This document shows, in pieces, positions 17,640 to 26,198 of a stretch of DNA of 64,000 bases. The first letter of the stretch is position 1. Each line of letters opens with the position of its first letter. Position numbers and translations under genes: made by a program. Origin of the DNA: Microvirga lotononidis. Its GTDB lineage: Bacteria > Pseudomonadota > Alphaproteobacteria > Rhizobiales > Beijerinckiaceae. The notes beneath the pieces are model-generated. The model saw only the letters and a program-made list of their open reading frames with translations. It did no database searches and was not told where the DNA came from. The DNA lies in assembly GCF_034627025.1 (NCBI RefSeq), contig NZ_CP141048.1, positions 3,608,001 through 3,672,000 on the forward strand, in the 5' to 3' direction.

Positions 17640-18248
17640 ATGTTTTACGAAACCTCGACCAATGCCCATGGCCTGCCGCACGATCCGTTTAAGGCCATCG
17701 TCACGCCCCGGCCCATCGGCTGGATCACCGCGATGAGCGCGAAAGGGGAGGTGAACCTTTCGCCCTATTCGTTCTTCAATGCCGTGTCCGAGCGCCCGCC
17801 CATGGTGGCGTTCTCGTCCGCAGGCAAAAAGGATGCGCTCACCTTCATCGAGGAGACCGGGGAGTTCGTCTGCAATCTGGCGACCTTCGACCTGCGCGAG
17901 CAGATGAACGCCACGTCGGCCGTTCTGCCGCGCGGCGAGAATGAGATGGACCATGCGGGCCTGAACTCCGCTCCCTCCCGGCTCGTGAGGCCGCCACGGG
18001 TGGCCGAGGCCCTCGCGGCGCTCGAATGCAAGTGGCTGCAGACCGTGCCGCTCACTCCCCTGAGTGGAGGCGATCCGTCCTATTACCTCGTGATCGGGCA
18101 GGTCGTGGGCATCCATATCGACGACCGCTACATCGTGAACGGCCTCGTCGACACGGCCGCCATGCGCCCCATCGCCCGCTCCGGCTACCGGGACTATTTC
18201 GTGGCGACACCGGAGACCAAGTTCTCGATCACGCGTCCCGGTGGGTGA
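17640..18248 (+). CDS. flavin reductase-like FMN-binding protein
   Basis: A 202-residue flavoprotein of the flavin reductase-like family (split-barrel FMN binding). The family patterns are TPRPIGWITAMSAKGEVNLSPYSFFNAVS and GKKDALTFIEETGEFVCNLAT. The role is NAD(P)H-dependent flavin reduction or an FMN-bound oxidoreductase; a partner monooxygenase is not nearby. It is in tandem with the nitroreductase and ends at a bidirectional terminator. Confidence 0.9.
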   Translation: MFYETSTNAHGLPHDPFKAIVTPRPIGWITAMSAKGEVNLSPYSFFNAVSERPPMVAFSSAGKKDALTFIEETGEFVCNLATFDLREQMNATSAVLPRGENEMDHAGLNSAPSRLVRPPRVAEALAALECKWLQTVPLTPLSGGDPSYYLVIGQVVGIHIDDRYIVNGLVDTAAMRPIARSGYRDYFVATPETKFSITRPGG

Positions 18249-18297
18249 GTTCGTCGCACGGCGAACGGGTCTTTAAATCAAGCCTAGTCCCAGAAGC

Positions 18298-18325
18298 AAA
18301 AACGCGGCTCGAAAGCCGCGTTTTT
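18298..18325. terminator. bidirectional terminator
   Basis: A 12-base perfect stem (AAAAACGCGGCT at 18298-18309 with AGCCGCGTTTTT at 18314-18325) has a CGAA tetraloop. A/T tracts lie on both sides, so it serves both the flavin reductase gene and the convergent giant coiled-coil gene. Confidence 0.9.
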
Positions 18326-18351
18326 CATGTCTGCCTGGTGCCTTGATCGTC

Positions 18352-21300
18352 TCAGTCGAACCGACCGCTCGCATGGGCCAGCATGGTGTAGACCTTGCCG
18401 GTTTCCGACGTGAGATAAGTCTTCGTCAGCATGGAGTCGCGGTCGTCGCGGGAGACTTCCGACAGCAGGCGCTCGAATTCTTCCACGTACCGGTCCACCG
18501 TCTGCCGGAACTCGTCGTCGCGGCGGTACTTGCGGCGGATCTCGTCGAAGGTCTGCTGGCCCTGCAGGGTGTAGAGGCGGCGGGTGAACACGTTGCTCTC
18601 GCCGCGACGGTAGCGATCCCAAAGCTCCACGGCCGCTTCGTGATCGATCATCCGGGCGATGTCGACCGAGATCGAATCCAGGGATTCGAGGCTGTTGGTG
18701 CGGGCGCGGTCGTTCCGTGCCGGCGCACGGGCAGGCTCCACGGCCTCGTCGCGCGAGGCGCGGTTCAGGAGATCCGACAGCCAGCCGCCGCGATTGCCGG
18801 CGTCGCGGGCATGGGCCTCCTCCCGGCGCGGAGCCGGGCGTTCGGCCGGGGCTTGAGCCGGGCGGGCCGGAGCCGGAGCCGGAGCTGGGACCGGAGCGGG
18901 AGCAGGCGCAGGAGCAGGTTTGGGCTCAGCCTGACGGGCGACCGTCGGGGCAGGGGTGGGCGCGGGATTCTGCGCGATCCGCTGCTCGACCGCGGCCGCG
19001 ACGGCCGCCATGGTGGCGGCGACGGGCGTCTCGTTGACGGCGGCCTTGCGGGGCTGGGCGGCCGGAGCGGCATCGACCAGACGGTTGGAGCGCGACACCA
19101 GGGCGGACAGCTCGTTGAGCGCCTTGATCTGGTCGGCGACGACGCGGCGCATGTTGGCGCTCGCCTCCTGGGTCTCCTGCGGCAGCTCCACGACGCCGCG
19201 GCGCAGCTCGGCGCGGGTCGCCTCCAGCTCGCGCTGGATCTGGCCCGTCATGCCGCGCAGCTCGCCCATCGTGTCGCGGAACTTCGCGGTAGCGCTGCCG
19301 AGGGCCTGGGCCATCTCGGCGGCGGCCTGCTCGTAGCTGGCGCGCAGGGCGGCGGCCGTCCGGGCGCTCTCCTCGCCCGTGCTGGTCCGGATGCGCTCGA
19401 ACTGCTCGCCGATGGCGTTGGTCGCGGTGTCGGCGGTCGCGGCGAGGACGGTGCCGAGCTGGCGCGCCTTCGCGTCCGCGTTCTCGAGCGAACCTTCGAG
19501 CAAGGTCGTGAAGGAGCGCGTGGCGGATTCCAGATCCTGCGCCCGCTGGTTGATCCGGCCGAGGAGATCGTCCAGGGCCTGCTGGCGGCCGGACAGGGCT
19601 TCGCTCATGCGGGCCTCGATGCGCTCCAGAGCGCTCGTGGCCTCGGTGAGGGTGCGCATCTGCTCCTGGGTCGTGTCGGTCAGCGTGCGGCCGCGCTCCT
19701 CGAGGCTCTGGGCCAGTTCCAGCGCCTGCTGGATGGCACCGGAGGACACGCTGCGCAGAGCATCGACCTGATCGGCCACCTGATCGGACGCGCGGCCCGT
19801 CTGAGTGGCGATCTCCGAAAGGAGCGACTCGATGTGCTGGACGCGTCCGGCCAGCCCGTCCTCGACGGCGCCGAGATTGCTGCTGGCCGAGGCCGCGACC
19901 TGCTGGAGCAGTCGGTTGGCGTCCTGGAGGCTGCCGAGAACGTCGGTGAGTTCGCCGCGCAGGCGGTCGCTCGTGCCGGTGAGGGTTTCGACGGTCTGCT
20001 TCGTGCCCACGTCGAGGGCGCTGCGCATGGCCTCCGTCGATTGCATGTAGGAGGCGGTCAGCTCCATCGTGCGCTCCTGCAGAGAGGAGAGCAGGGTGCT
20101 GCTGCGGTCCTGCAGGCTGTCGATGACGGCCGTGCTGCGCTCTTCGAGGCTGCGCAGGGTCGTCTCGCTGATGGCGGCGACTTCGCGGCCGATCACCTCG
20201 CCACGGCTGCCCAGGTTTTCGACGAGGGTCGCGCCTTCCGTGTCGAAGATCGAGCGGATTTCGCCGATGCGGCTGGCGAGCGAGCCGAGAACCGCCTGTC
20301 CACGCTCGTCGATGGTCTCGGCAACGCCGCTGAGCCGGTTGACGACCCGGTCTTCGAGCATCGTGACGCTCTGGTCGAGCGCGGCGGCGATTTCCTCGGC
20401 GCGGCTTCCAAGGGTCTGGTTGATCTCGAAGGCGCGAGTTCCGAGCGTTTCCGTGATCTCGTCCGCGCGGCTGCCGAGAACCTCGTTGATCGTCGCGATC
20501 CGGCTGTCCAGGGATTCACCGATCTGCTCGGCCCTGGAGGACAGGGTGTCGGCGATCGCGCTGGTTTTTGCGGTGATCGCCTGGCTGATCTCGTCGACGC
20601 GTGCCTGGAGCGAGGCTGCTACGTCGCGTCCGCCTTCGGCCATCACGCGTGCCATCTCGCCGGTGCGCACGACCAGGGCCTCGTTGAGGGCCGTGGCGCG
20701 GGCGCCGAGAACGGTGTCGACCCGCTCAACGATGGTGTCGAAGTTGACGGTGATCTCCGAGCTGCGCCGCGAGGCGTGCTCTTCGAGGGCGGCGAGCTGG
20801 GTCTCGATGGCGGTGGTCGCTTCGCGGGCGCGCTCGGCGAAGGTTTCGGCCACGGCGCGGCCCTGCACGGTGATAAGACGGTCCATCTCCTCGAAGCGGC
20901 CGCTGATCGTCTCGGTCAGGCTGCCCACGTCGCGGGACATGCGCTCGGCCATCTCGCCGCCGCGGGCCATGACGCCCTCGAGGGCCGTGAGACGCGAGCC
21001 GAGGGCCTCTTCCATTTCCCGGGTGCGGGTGTCGACCGTGGTGGACAGGGTTTCCGCCGTGCGGCTGAGCACCTCGTTGACGCGCGACCCTTGCGACGCG
21101 ATCGCGAGAACGATGTCCTTGGCGGTGGTGGCGAGACGGGTCTGCGCCTCGTCCGTGTGGAGGGCGAGCGTCTCGGAGAAGTCCTTGCCGCGCGCTTCGA
21201 ACGCGGTGCGGAACTCCTCGACCTGGTTGCCCATGAGCAGCGAAACGCGCTCGCCGGCCTCGGTGAGGCTGGTCTCGAGAGCCTGGCCCTGGACGGTGAC

Positions 21301-23136
21301 GGATTCGCTGACGCGCTGGCTCGCGGTCTCGAGGCGGTTCGCCAGATCCTCGACGCGGTTGCCGATGGATTCGTCGGCAAGGCGCACGGCGCTTTCGAGC
21401 TGCTCGCGCACTTCGCCGCCGCGCTCGCTGATCTCGCGGGTGACGTCGGCCGCGGTCGTCGCAAGGCGCTCGCGGAATTCGTTGCCGCGCAGCACGATCT
21501 CGTCGACGACGCCGGTACCGGTCGTGGCGAGCTGCTCGCGCAGGCTGGTGCCGCGGGTCGCCAGTTCCTCGATGAGGGAGCCCGCCGTCAGGGCGAATTC
21601 CTCGCGCAGCGTGCTGCTGCTGGCGGTGAGCTCCTGAACGAGCGTGGCGCCCGTGGTGGAGAGCTGCTCGCGCACCTGGGTGCCGCGGGTCGCGATCTCC
21701 TCGCCCACGAGAGCGCCTGCCGCCGCGATCTGGTCGCGCATTTCCGTGGTGCGGGCCGAGATGTCGTCCGCGATGACGCCGCCGGTGGCCGCCAGCTTCT
21801 CGGTGATCTCGGCTCCACGCTGGGCGAAGCTGTCCTCGAGCGTGCGGGCGGTCTGCTCGAAGGCTTCGCGTACGTCGTTGCCCTGCTGGGCGAGGGCGTC
21901 GATCACGCCGCGGCCGGTTTCGGCGAGGGTGCGGGTGACCTGGCTCGCGCCGTCCTGGAGATGGCGGGTCAGGAGGTCGCCCGTGCGCTCGAAGGCGCCC
22001 GTGATGTCCTGCGCCTTGCTCTCGAGCGCGCTCGTAATGGTGGTGCCCACCTCCGAGATGCCGTTCTTGATCTCTTCGCTGGAGCCCGAGAGGCGATCCA
22101 CCAGCTCGACGCCGCGGCTCGCCATTTCCTCGACGACGCGCTCGCCGGCGCGGCCGAGGGCCAGCGTGATGTGGTCGCCCTGCTGTTCGAGCGAGGCGGT
22201 GACCTTGTCGCCTGCGCCGCTGACGGCGGAAACGACGCGCTCGCTGGCGCCGTCGAGATCCTGGATCAGGCTCTGGTGCACGCCGGTGATGGAGCCGCGC
22301 ACGCGCTCCGCGTTGGACACGATCGCCTCACGCTGCGCCACGAGTTCGTCGATGAGCGAACGGATGCGGATTTCGTTGTCGGAATAGGCGCGCTCCAGCG
22401 TCGAGATCTCGCTGCGCACGAGGGTTTCGAGTTCTCCCGCACGGGCAAGGGCCCGCTCGACGCCGTCGCCGACCGCTGCCACTTCACGGCGCACGGCCTG
22501 CGAAACGGACAGGACCGCATCGGTGGAGAAGTTCTCCGGCTGAGCCAGCCGCACGGCGACTTCGCCGACGGCACGGGCGACGAGCTTCATCTCCTGCGAG
22601 CGGATCGTGAGCATCGCGGCGATGAAGAACAGGAAGACGGGCGCTACGAGGCCGACGGCGCCGAGGGCCAGCTGCGAGGGCGAGAAGGTGGCGAGCAGTT
22701 GCTCGGGGGTGGTGATGCCCTGCGTGTAGACCAGGGCTCCGACGCCACCGAGCCAAAGCAGGGACACGAGGGCGGCCATCCAATAGGCGCGGCGGGAGGG
22801 GCGAAGCTGCAGGGCCTGCAGCATCACGCCCACGTTCTGGCGGTCGTCGTTGGCGACGGCGTTCCGGTCGGGGGCGACGAAACCGGAGCGGGCCATGTCG
22901 TCGAGCCTGGGGTCATGGTCGTCTGCCTGGGCGGACAGGGAGTCGGAGCCGAGACCGAAAGGACCCTTCGTGAAGTCGTGATCGTCGATATCGGGCAGCT
23001 TGGGCTCGTCGTAAGGCTTGTTGCCTGAGCGCTCCGGCGTATGGATCACGAATGTCTCTTCGAGGTTGAGTGCCTGCTCGACAGCCGACAGGGCTGCCTC
23101 AGCCGGGTCCTTCATCTTCTTGTTCTCGGTCGCCAT
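18352..23136 (-). CDS. giant membrane-anchored coiled-coil protein, GPR/RgsE-like growth-pole ring candidate
   Basis: A 1594-residue protein. Residues 1-117 are acidic and cytosolic-like; two membrane segments follow (about 118-138, YWMAALVSLLWLGGVGALV, and 157-177, LALGAVGLVAPVFLFFIAAM). Residues about 260-1075 are about 37 back-to-back 22-residue helical repeats (apolipoprotein-like), then more coiled coil, a Pro/Ala-rich linker near 1440-1490, and a compact C-terminal domain (SVDIARMIDHEAAVELWDRY and onward). This layout matches the Agrobacterium growth pole ring protein GPR and Sinorhizobium RgsE, needed for unipolar growth; the assignment rests on architecture and recollection, not on alignment. 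ATG 23136 has GAGGGCGG upstream. Transcription ends at a bidirectional terminator. Confidence 0.75.
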   Translation of the reverse strand: MATENKKMKDPAEAALSAVEQALNLEETFVIHTPERSGNKPYDEPKLPDIDDHDFTKGPFGLGSDSLSAQADDHDPRLDDMARSGFVAPDRNAVANDDRQNVGVMLQALQLRPSRRAYWMAALVSLLWLGGVGALVYTQGITTPEQLLATFSPSQLALGAVGLVAPVFLFFIAAMLTIRSQEMKLVARAVGEVAVRLAQPENFSTDAVLSVSQAVRREVAAVGDGVERALARAGELETLVRSEISTLERAYSDNEIRIRSLIDELVAQREAIVSNAERVRGSITGVHQSLIQDLDGASERVVSAVSGAGDKVTASLEQQGDHITLALGRAGERVVEEMASRGVELVDRLSGSSEEIKNGISEVGTTITSALESKAQDITGAFERTGDLLTRHLQDGASQVTRTLAETGRGVIDALAQQGNDVREAFEQTARTLEDSFAQRGAEITEKLAATGGVIADDISARTTEMRDQIAAAGALVGEEIATRGTQVREQLSTTGATLVQELTASSSTLREEFALTAGSLIEELATRGTSLREQLATTGTGVVDEIVLRGNEFRERLATTAADVTREISERGGEVREQLESAVRLADESIGNRVEDLANRLETASQRVSESVTVQGQALETSLTEAGERVSLLMGNQVEEFRTAFEARGKDFSETLALHTDEAQTRLATTAKDIVLAIASQGSRVNEVLSRTAETLSTTVDTRTREMEEALGSRLTALEGVMARGGEMAERMSRDVGSLTETISGRFEEMDRLITVQGRAVAETFAERAREATTAIETQLAALEEHASRRSSEITVNFDTIVERVDTVLGARATALNEALVVRTGEMARVMAEGGRDVAASLQARVDEISQAITAKTSAIADTLSSRAEQIGESLDSRIATINEVLGSRADEITETLGTRAFEINQTLGSRAEEIAAALDQSVTMLEDRVVNRLSGVAETIDERGQAVLGSLASRIGEIRSIFDTEGATLVENLGSRGEVIGREVAAISETTLRSLEERSTAVIDSLQDRSSTLLSSLQERTMELTASYMQSTEAMRSALDVGTKQTVETLTGTSDRLRGELTDVLGSLQDANRLLQQVAASASSNLGAVEDGLAGRVQHIESLLSEIATQTGRASDQVADQVDALRSVSSGAIQQALELAQSLEERGRTLTDTTQEQMRTLTEATSALERIEARMSEALSGRQQALDDLLGRINQRAQDLESATRSFTTLLEGSLENADAKARQLGTVLAATADTATNAIGEQFERIRTSTGEESARTAAALRASYEQAAAEMAQALGSATAKFRDTMGELRGMTGQIQRELEATRAELRRGVVELPQETQEASANMRRVVADQIKALNELSALVSRSNRLVDAAPAAQPRKAAVNETPVAATMAAVAAAVEQRIAQNPAPTPAPTVARQAEPKPAPAPAPAPVPAPAPAPARPAQAPAERPAPRREEAHARDAGNRGGWLSDLLNRASRDEAVEPARAPARNDRARTNSLESLDSISVDIARMIDHEAAVELWDRYRRGESNVFTRRLYTLQGQQTFDEIRRKYRRDDEFRQTVDRYVEEFERLLSEVSRDDRDSMLTKTYLTSETGKVYTMLAHASGRFD
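19915..22356 (-). repeat. tandem array of about 37 degenerate 66-bp (22-residue) units inside the giant gene
   Basis: Reading the protein from LIDELVAQREAIVSN to GELTDVLGSLQDAN, every unit is exactly 22 residues with no insertion or deletion, made of two 11-residue halves. Typical units are IATRGTQVREQL... and LATRGTSLREQL.... The middle units (near 21.4-21.8 kb) are the most alike, suggesting more recent duplication there. Confidence 0.85.
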
Positions 23137-23452
23137 GATCCGCCCTCGTGACGCAACTGATGATGGTTGAGGCCGCTTCATTCCCTGAAAAACGAGGTGA
23201 ATGCGTGGCCGCAACCGGCGCGGAACCCCCATCACGGGATTCCGCACGGTAATCTGTCATTTACCAAGCAAGTCTAGCGGCCGATCTGCAACAAGGAAAC
23301 CCGATGTCCCCTGTCATTTATGAACGTCGTTAACGGCTTAGTAACCTGCTCTACCAGGGAAAATTACGGCGAAAAGACGGCAGGTTCTGCGCTCGTCTCT
23401 CGTCTTCCGGTGCAGTCTGTCATAAGTATGCGCCGACAAGCAGAGGTCCGCA
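23137..23452. other. 316-base divergent intergenic region with a near-match CtrA site
   Basis: This gap separates the giant coiled-coil gene (minus) from the ferredoxin gene (plus). It holds TTAA (23330-23333), seven bases, then GTAAC (23341-23345), one mismatch from the CtrA consensus. No open frame with coding character and no hairpin of note are seen. Regulation of either gene by CtrA is only a suggestion. Confidence 0.35.
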
Positions 23453-23773
23453 ATGATCAAGATCACGTTCATCGATGCCGAAGGCACAGCCCGCACCGTC
23501 GAGGCGGAGGAGGGCTCAACCGTCATGGAAACCGCCATCCGCAACGGCGTCCCGGGCATCGAAGCGGAGTGCGGAGGAGCCTGCTCCTGCGCGACCTGTC
23601 ATGTCTATGTCGCCGAAGAATGGGAAGCCGCGACCGGCCAGCCTCAACCGATGGAAGAGGACATGCTCGACTTCGCCTACGACGTGCGCCCGAATTCACG
23701 GCTCTCGTGCCAGATCCGCGTCCGGCCCGAACTCGACGGCCTCGTCGTTCACACCCCCACCCGCCAAGGCTGA
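23453..23773 (+). CDS. 2Fe-2S ferredoxin, adrenodoxin type
   Basis: A 106-residue vertebrate/adrenodoxin-type ferredoxin. The cluster ligands are Cys40, Cys46, Cys49 (CGGACSCATC) and Cys86 (RLSCQI). The stretch MEEDMLDFAYDVRPNSRLSCQI is the usual partner-docking helix region. These proteins carry electrons in Fe-S assembly or to P450-type enzymes in the cytoplasm. Neither a reductase nor a P450 is adjacent. A universal stress protein gene follows after 15 bases, so the two are likely co-transcribed. Confidence 0.95.
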   Translation: MIKITFIDAEGTARTVEAEEGSTVMETAIRNGVPGIEAECGGACSCATCHVYVAEEWEAATGQPQPMEEDMLDFAYDVRPNSRLSCQIRVRPELDGLVVHTPTRQG

Positions 23774-23788
23774 ATCCGGAGGAAGCCC

Positions 23789-24214
23789 ATGTTCAAGACG
23801 ATCCTGGTTCCCGTCGATCTCGGAGAGATCGATCAGGCGCAGCCCGCCATCGACAAGGCTGTCGAGCTCGCCAAAATGTCGGGCGGATCCTTACGCCTGA
23901 TCTATGTGCGCGCCATCGTGCCCGTCACCTACATGGAGTTCATGCCGCCGACCTTCGACGACGAGCAGCAGGGCGAGTCGGAGAAGAGGCTGGCCGGCCT
24001 GGCCGCCAAGGTGGCCCTTCCGTCCGAGCGCGTCTCCGCCGTCGTCCGGCTCGGTTCGGTCTACAACGAGGTCCTGGACGAAGCCGAGCAGACCGGCGCC
24101 GATCTTGTCGTCATCGGCTCTCACCGGCCGACAATGGCGACTTATCTCCTCGGCTCCAACGCCGCCACCATCGTGCGCCACGCCAAGTGCTCGGTGCTGG
24201 TGGTGCGGGCCTGA
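23789..24214 (+). CDS. universal stress protein (UspA family)
   Basis: A 141-residue UspA-fold protein: ILVPVDLGEIDQAQPAIDKAVELAK at the start and VVIGSHRPTMATYLLGSNAATIVRHAKCSVLVVRA at the end. The C-terminal G-2x-G-9x-G(S/N)-like motif appears as GSHRPTMATYLLGSNA, in line with nucleotide-binding members. The role is general stress adaptation; target unknown. A good ribosome site (CGGAGGAA) precedes the ATG. It sits directly after the ferredoxin gene and is followed by a composite repeat. Confidence 0.93.
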   Translation: MFKTILVPVDLGEIDQAQPAIDKAVELAKMSGGSLRLIYVRAIVPVTYMEFMPPTFDDEQQGESEKRLAGLAAKVALPSERVSAVVRLGSVYNEVLDEAEQTGADLVVIGSHRPTMATYLLGSNAATIVRHAKCSVLVVRA

Positions 24215-24233
24215 CGGCAGCTCTCACGCCGCC

Positions 24234-24315
24234 ATGGCCGGGCTTGTCCCGGCCATCCCAATGCGGTGAAACTCCACGCCTTTCCAGTCGAGATCACCGG
24301 CACATGGCCGGTGAT
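24234..24315. repeat. composite double-hairpin repeat, copy 2
   Basis: Hairpin 1 has arms ATGGCCGGG (24234-24242) and CCCGGCCAT (24248-24256) with a 5-base loop. Hairpin 2 has arms ATCACCGGC (24293-24301) and GCCGGTGAT (24307-24315), also with a 5-base loop. The spacer runs from ATCCCAATGCGG to CAGTCGAG. It lies between convergent gene ends. Confidence 0.85.
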
Positions 24316-24341
24316 GATATGGGGAACAGACCTTCTCCTTC

Positions 24342-24911
24342 TTAAGGAGCCTTCGGCAGAAGCTCCGCCGGAAGTTCCCCGGCCCGGAAGGGGCGAGGCT
24401 TGTTGAGGCGGATCATCGGCTCGATCTGCCAAACGCCCACGACGGCGAAGAGCGCTCCCAGGAGGGCGACGCCGGTTGCGCCCATCCGGAGGGCCTGCCA
24501 GATCAGGTAGGCCATGGCCAACAGCGATGCGACGGCCAGCGCCGAAGTGGGCAGCCAGAGACCCATGGGCTTTCCGGCCACGAAGCGAGCTTTCGGATTG
24601 GCCCGTGCGACGGCGTCGCACAGAGCGGACACGAAGGCGCGGTATTCCCCGGTCAGTTCCTGAGCCTCGACCAGGCTCTTCCAGTTGAGCGAATTGAACG
24701 TGAAGGACTTGCCGTCCTGCATGGTCACTTTCGTTCGAAAGGATTTCTGCGCCAGCCGGCCGGGCTCGAAGGTCATGCGGACCGTACTGACGGCGCCGAG
24801 CTGAACCTCATGCACCTTGCGGCCGGAATCCACCGTGAGCCGGTCGCCCTTGAGGATGAAGGAAATCGGTCCGCCGAAGGGCTTGGGGCTATGGGTGTAG
24901 GTCTGGGTCAT
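24342..24911 (-). CDS. conserved membrane protein with PH-like N-terminal part
   Basis: A 189-residue protein. The N-terminal 110 residues (FILKGDRLTVDSGRKVHEVQLGAVSTVRMTFEP) have alternating strands as in a bacterial PH-like domain, followed by two membrane helices (SALAVASLLAMAYLIWQAL and ATGVALLGALFAVVGVW) and a short basic tail. I do not recognise a named family. ATG 24911 is preferred; a GTG six codons upstream is possible. It is convergent with the universal stress gene and follows the VWA gene on the same strand. Confidence 0.75.
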   Translation of the reverse strand: MTQTYTHSPKPFGGPISFILKGDRLTVDSGRKVHEVQLGAVSTVRMTFEPGRLAQKSFRTKVTMQDGKSFTFNSLNWKSLVEAQELTGEYRAFVSALCDAVARANPKARFVAGKPMGLWLPTSALAVASLLAMAYLIWQALRMGATGVALLGALFAVVGVWQIEPMIRLNKPRPFRAGELPAELLPKAP

Positions 24912-24972
24912 GCGGCTTCTTAGCGGCACCTCACCCGTTCGGCAAACCGGGTCCCGCGGTATCGAATGAAAC

Positions 24973-26148
24973 CTACCGGACCAGCTCGCGCATGGCGTGG
25001 TCGATGCCTTCGAGGTTGAGCGGGAACATCCGCTCGCCGAAGACCTGCCGGATCAGGCCGATGGACTGCGTATAGCCCCAATGCGGCTGCGGCACCGGGT
25101 TCAGCCACACGGCTTTCGGGAAATGATCGAGGATGCGCCCGAGCCAGGCCTGCCCCGGCTCCTCGTTCCAGTGCTCCACCGACCCGCCGGGATGGGTGAC
25201 CTCATAAGGGCTCATGGAGGCATCGCCCACGAAGACGATCCGGTAGTCGGACGGATAGGTGCGGATGACGTCGAGGGTGGGGATCACCTCGTCGAAGCGA
25301 CGGCGATTCTCCTTCCACAGGTTCTCGTAGACGCAGTTGTGGAAGTAGAAGTGCTCGAAATGCTTGAACTCGAGCCGCGCCGCCGAGAACAGCTCCTCGG
25401 CGATCGCGATGTGCCAATCCATGGAGCCGCCTACGTCGAGGAAGAGCAGCACCTTCACGGCATTGCGGCGTTCGGGCCGCAGGCGCACGTCCAGATAGCC
25501 TTTGTGGGCGGTCTCGTGGATCGTCTCGTCGAGGTCGAGCTCTTCCGCCGAGCCGGTGCGGGCGAAACGGCGCAGGCGACGCAGCGCGATGCGCATGTTG
25601 CGAACGCCGAGTTCGACGCTGTCGTCGAAATCCTTGAACTCGCGCTTGTCCCACACCTTCACGGCGCGGAAATTGCGGTTCCTGTCCTGACCGATGCGGA
25701 TGCCTTCCGGGTTGTAGCCATAGGCGCCGTAGGGCGAGGTTCCGGCGGTGCCGATCCATTTGTTGCCGCCCTGGTGGCGGCCCTTCTGCGCCTTGAGGCG
25801 CTCCTTCAAATTCTCCCAGAGCTTCTCCCAGCCCATGGCTTCGATCTGCTTCTTCTCCTCGTCCGTGAGATAGCGTTCCGCGAGCCTGCGCAGCCATTCC
25901 TCCGGGATCCCGGTCGCGTCGACCGCATGTCCCATGCTGGCGATGCCCCTGAACACATGGGCGAAGACCTGGTCGAAGCGGTCGAAATGCCGCTCGTCCT
26001 TCACCAGGCAGGTGCGGGAGAGGTAATAGAATTCCTCGACGCTCTTGTCGGCGAGATCCCGGTCGAGCGCCTCCAGCAGGGACAGGTATTCGCGGAAGGA
26101 GACAGGCACCTTGGCCGCGCGCAGCTCTGTGAAGAAGGTCAGGAACAT
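24973..26148 (-). CDS. VWA domain protein, CoxE-like
   Basis: A 391-residue protein of the CoxE/YehP-type VWA family that works with a MoxR ATPase. N-terminal helical region (MFLTFFTELRAAKVPVSFREYLSLLEAL) is typical. A VWA domain in the C-terminal half has a MIDAS-like motif FLDVGGSMDWHIA (DxGxS form, so a Gly replaces the usual first Ser) and later FVGDASMSPYEV. In carbon monoxide dehydrogenase systems CoxE with CoxD helps metal-centre maturation. Here the MoxR partner is 3.6 kb away on the other strand, with two unrelated genes between. ATG 26148 was taken; the ribosome site is weak. Confidence 0.88.
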   Translation of the reverse strand: MFLTFFTELRAAKVPVSFREYLSLLEALDRDLADKSVEEFYYLSRTCLVKDERHFDRFDQVFAHVFRGIASMGHAVDATGIPEEWLRRLAERYLTDEEKKQIEAMGWEKLWENLKERLKAQKGRHQGGNKWIGTAGTSPYGAYGYNPEGIRIGQDRNRNFRAVKVWDKREFKDFDDSVELGVRNMRIALRRLRRFARTGSAEELDLDETIHETAHKGYLDVRLRPERRNAVKVLLFLDVGGSMDWHIAIAEELFSAARLEFKHFEHFYFHNCVYENLWKENRRRFDEVIPTLDVIRTYPSDYRIVFVGDASMSPYEVTHPGGSVEHWNEEPGQAWLGRILDHFPKAVWLNPVPQPHWGYTQSIGLIRQVFGERMFPLNLEGIDHAMRELVR

Positions 26149-26198
26149 CGCGCCAGTGTCCGGCAAACCCCGGGAAGGTCAAGGGTAGGGAGCGAAGT

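Noticed and set aside
18343..23028. A 1561-residue plus-strand open frame opposite the giant coiled-coil gene
   Set aside because: It is the antisense shadow of a very GC-rich repetitive gene. Composition is Ala/Gly/Arg-rich, and no start site or domain supports it.
24234..24315. Short peptides such as MAGLVPAIPMR read from the repeats
   Set aside because: Open frames through the palindromic repeats give recurrent nonsense peptides; they have no ribosome sites and simply reflect the repeat sequence.
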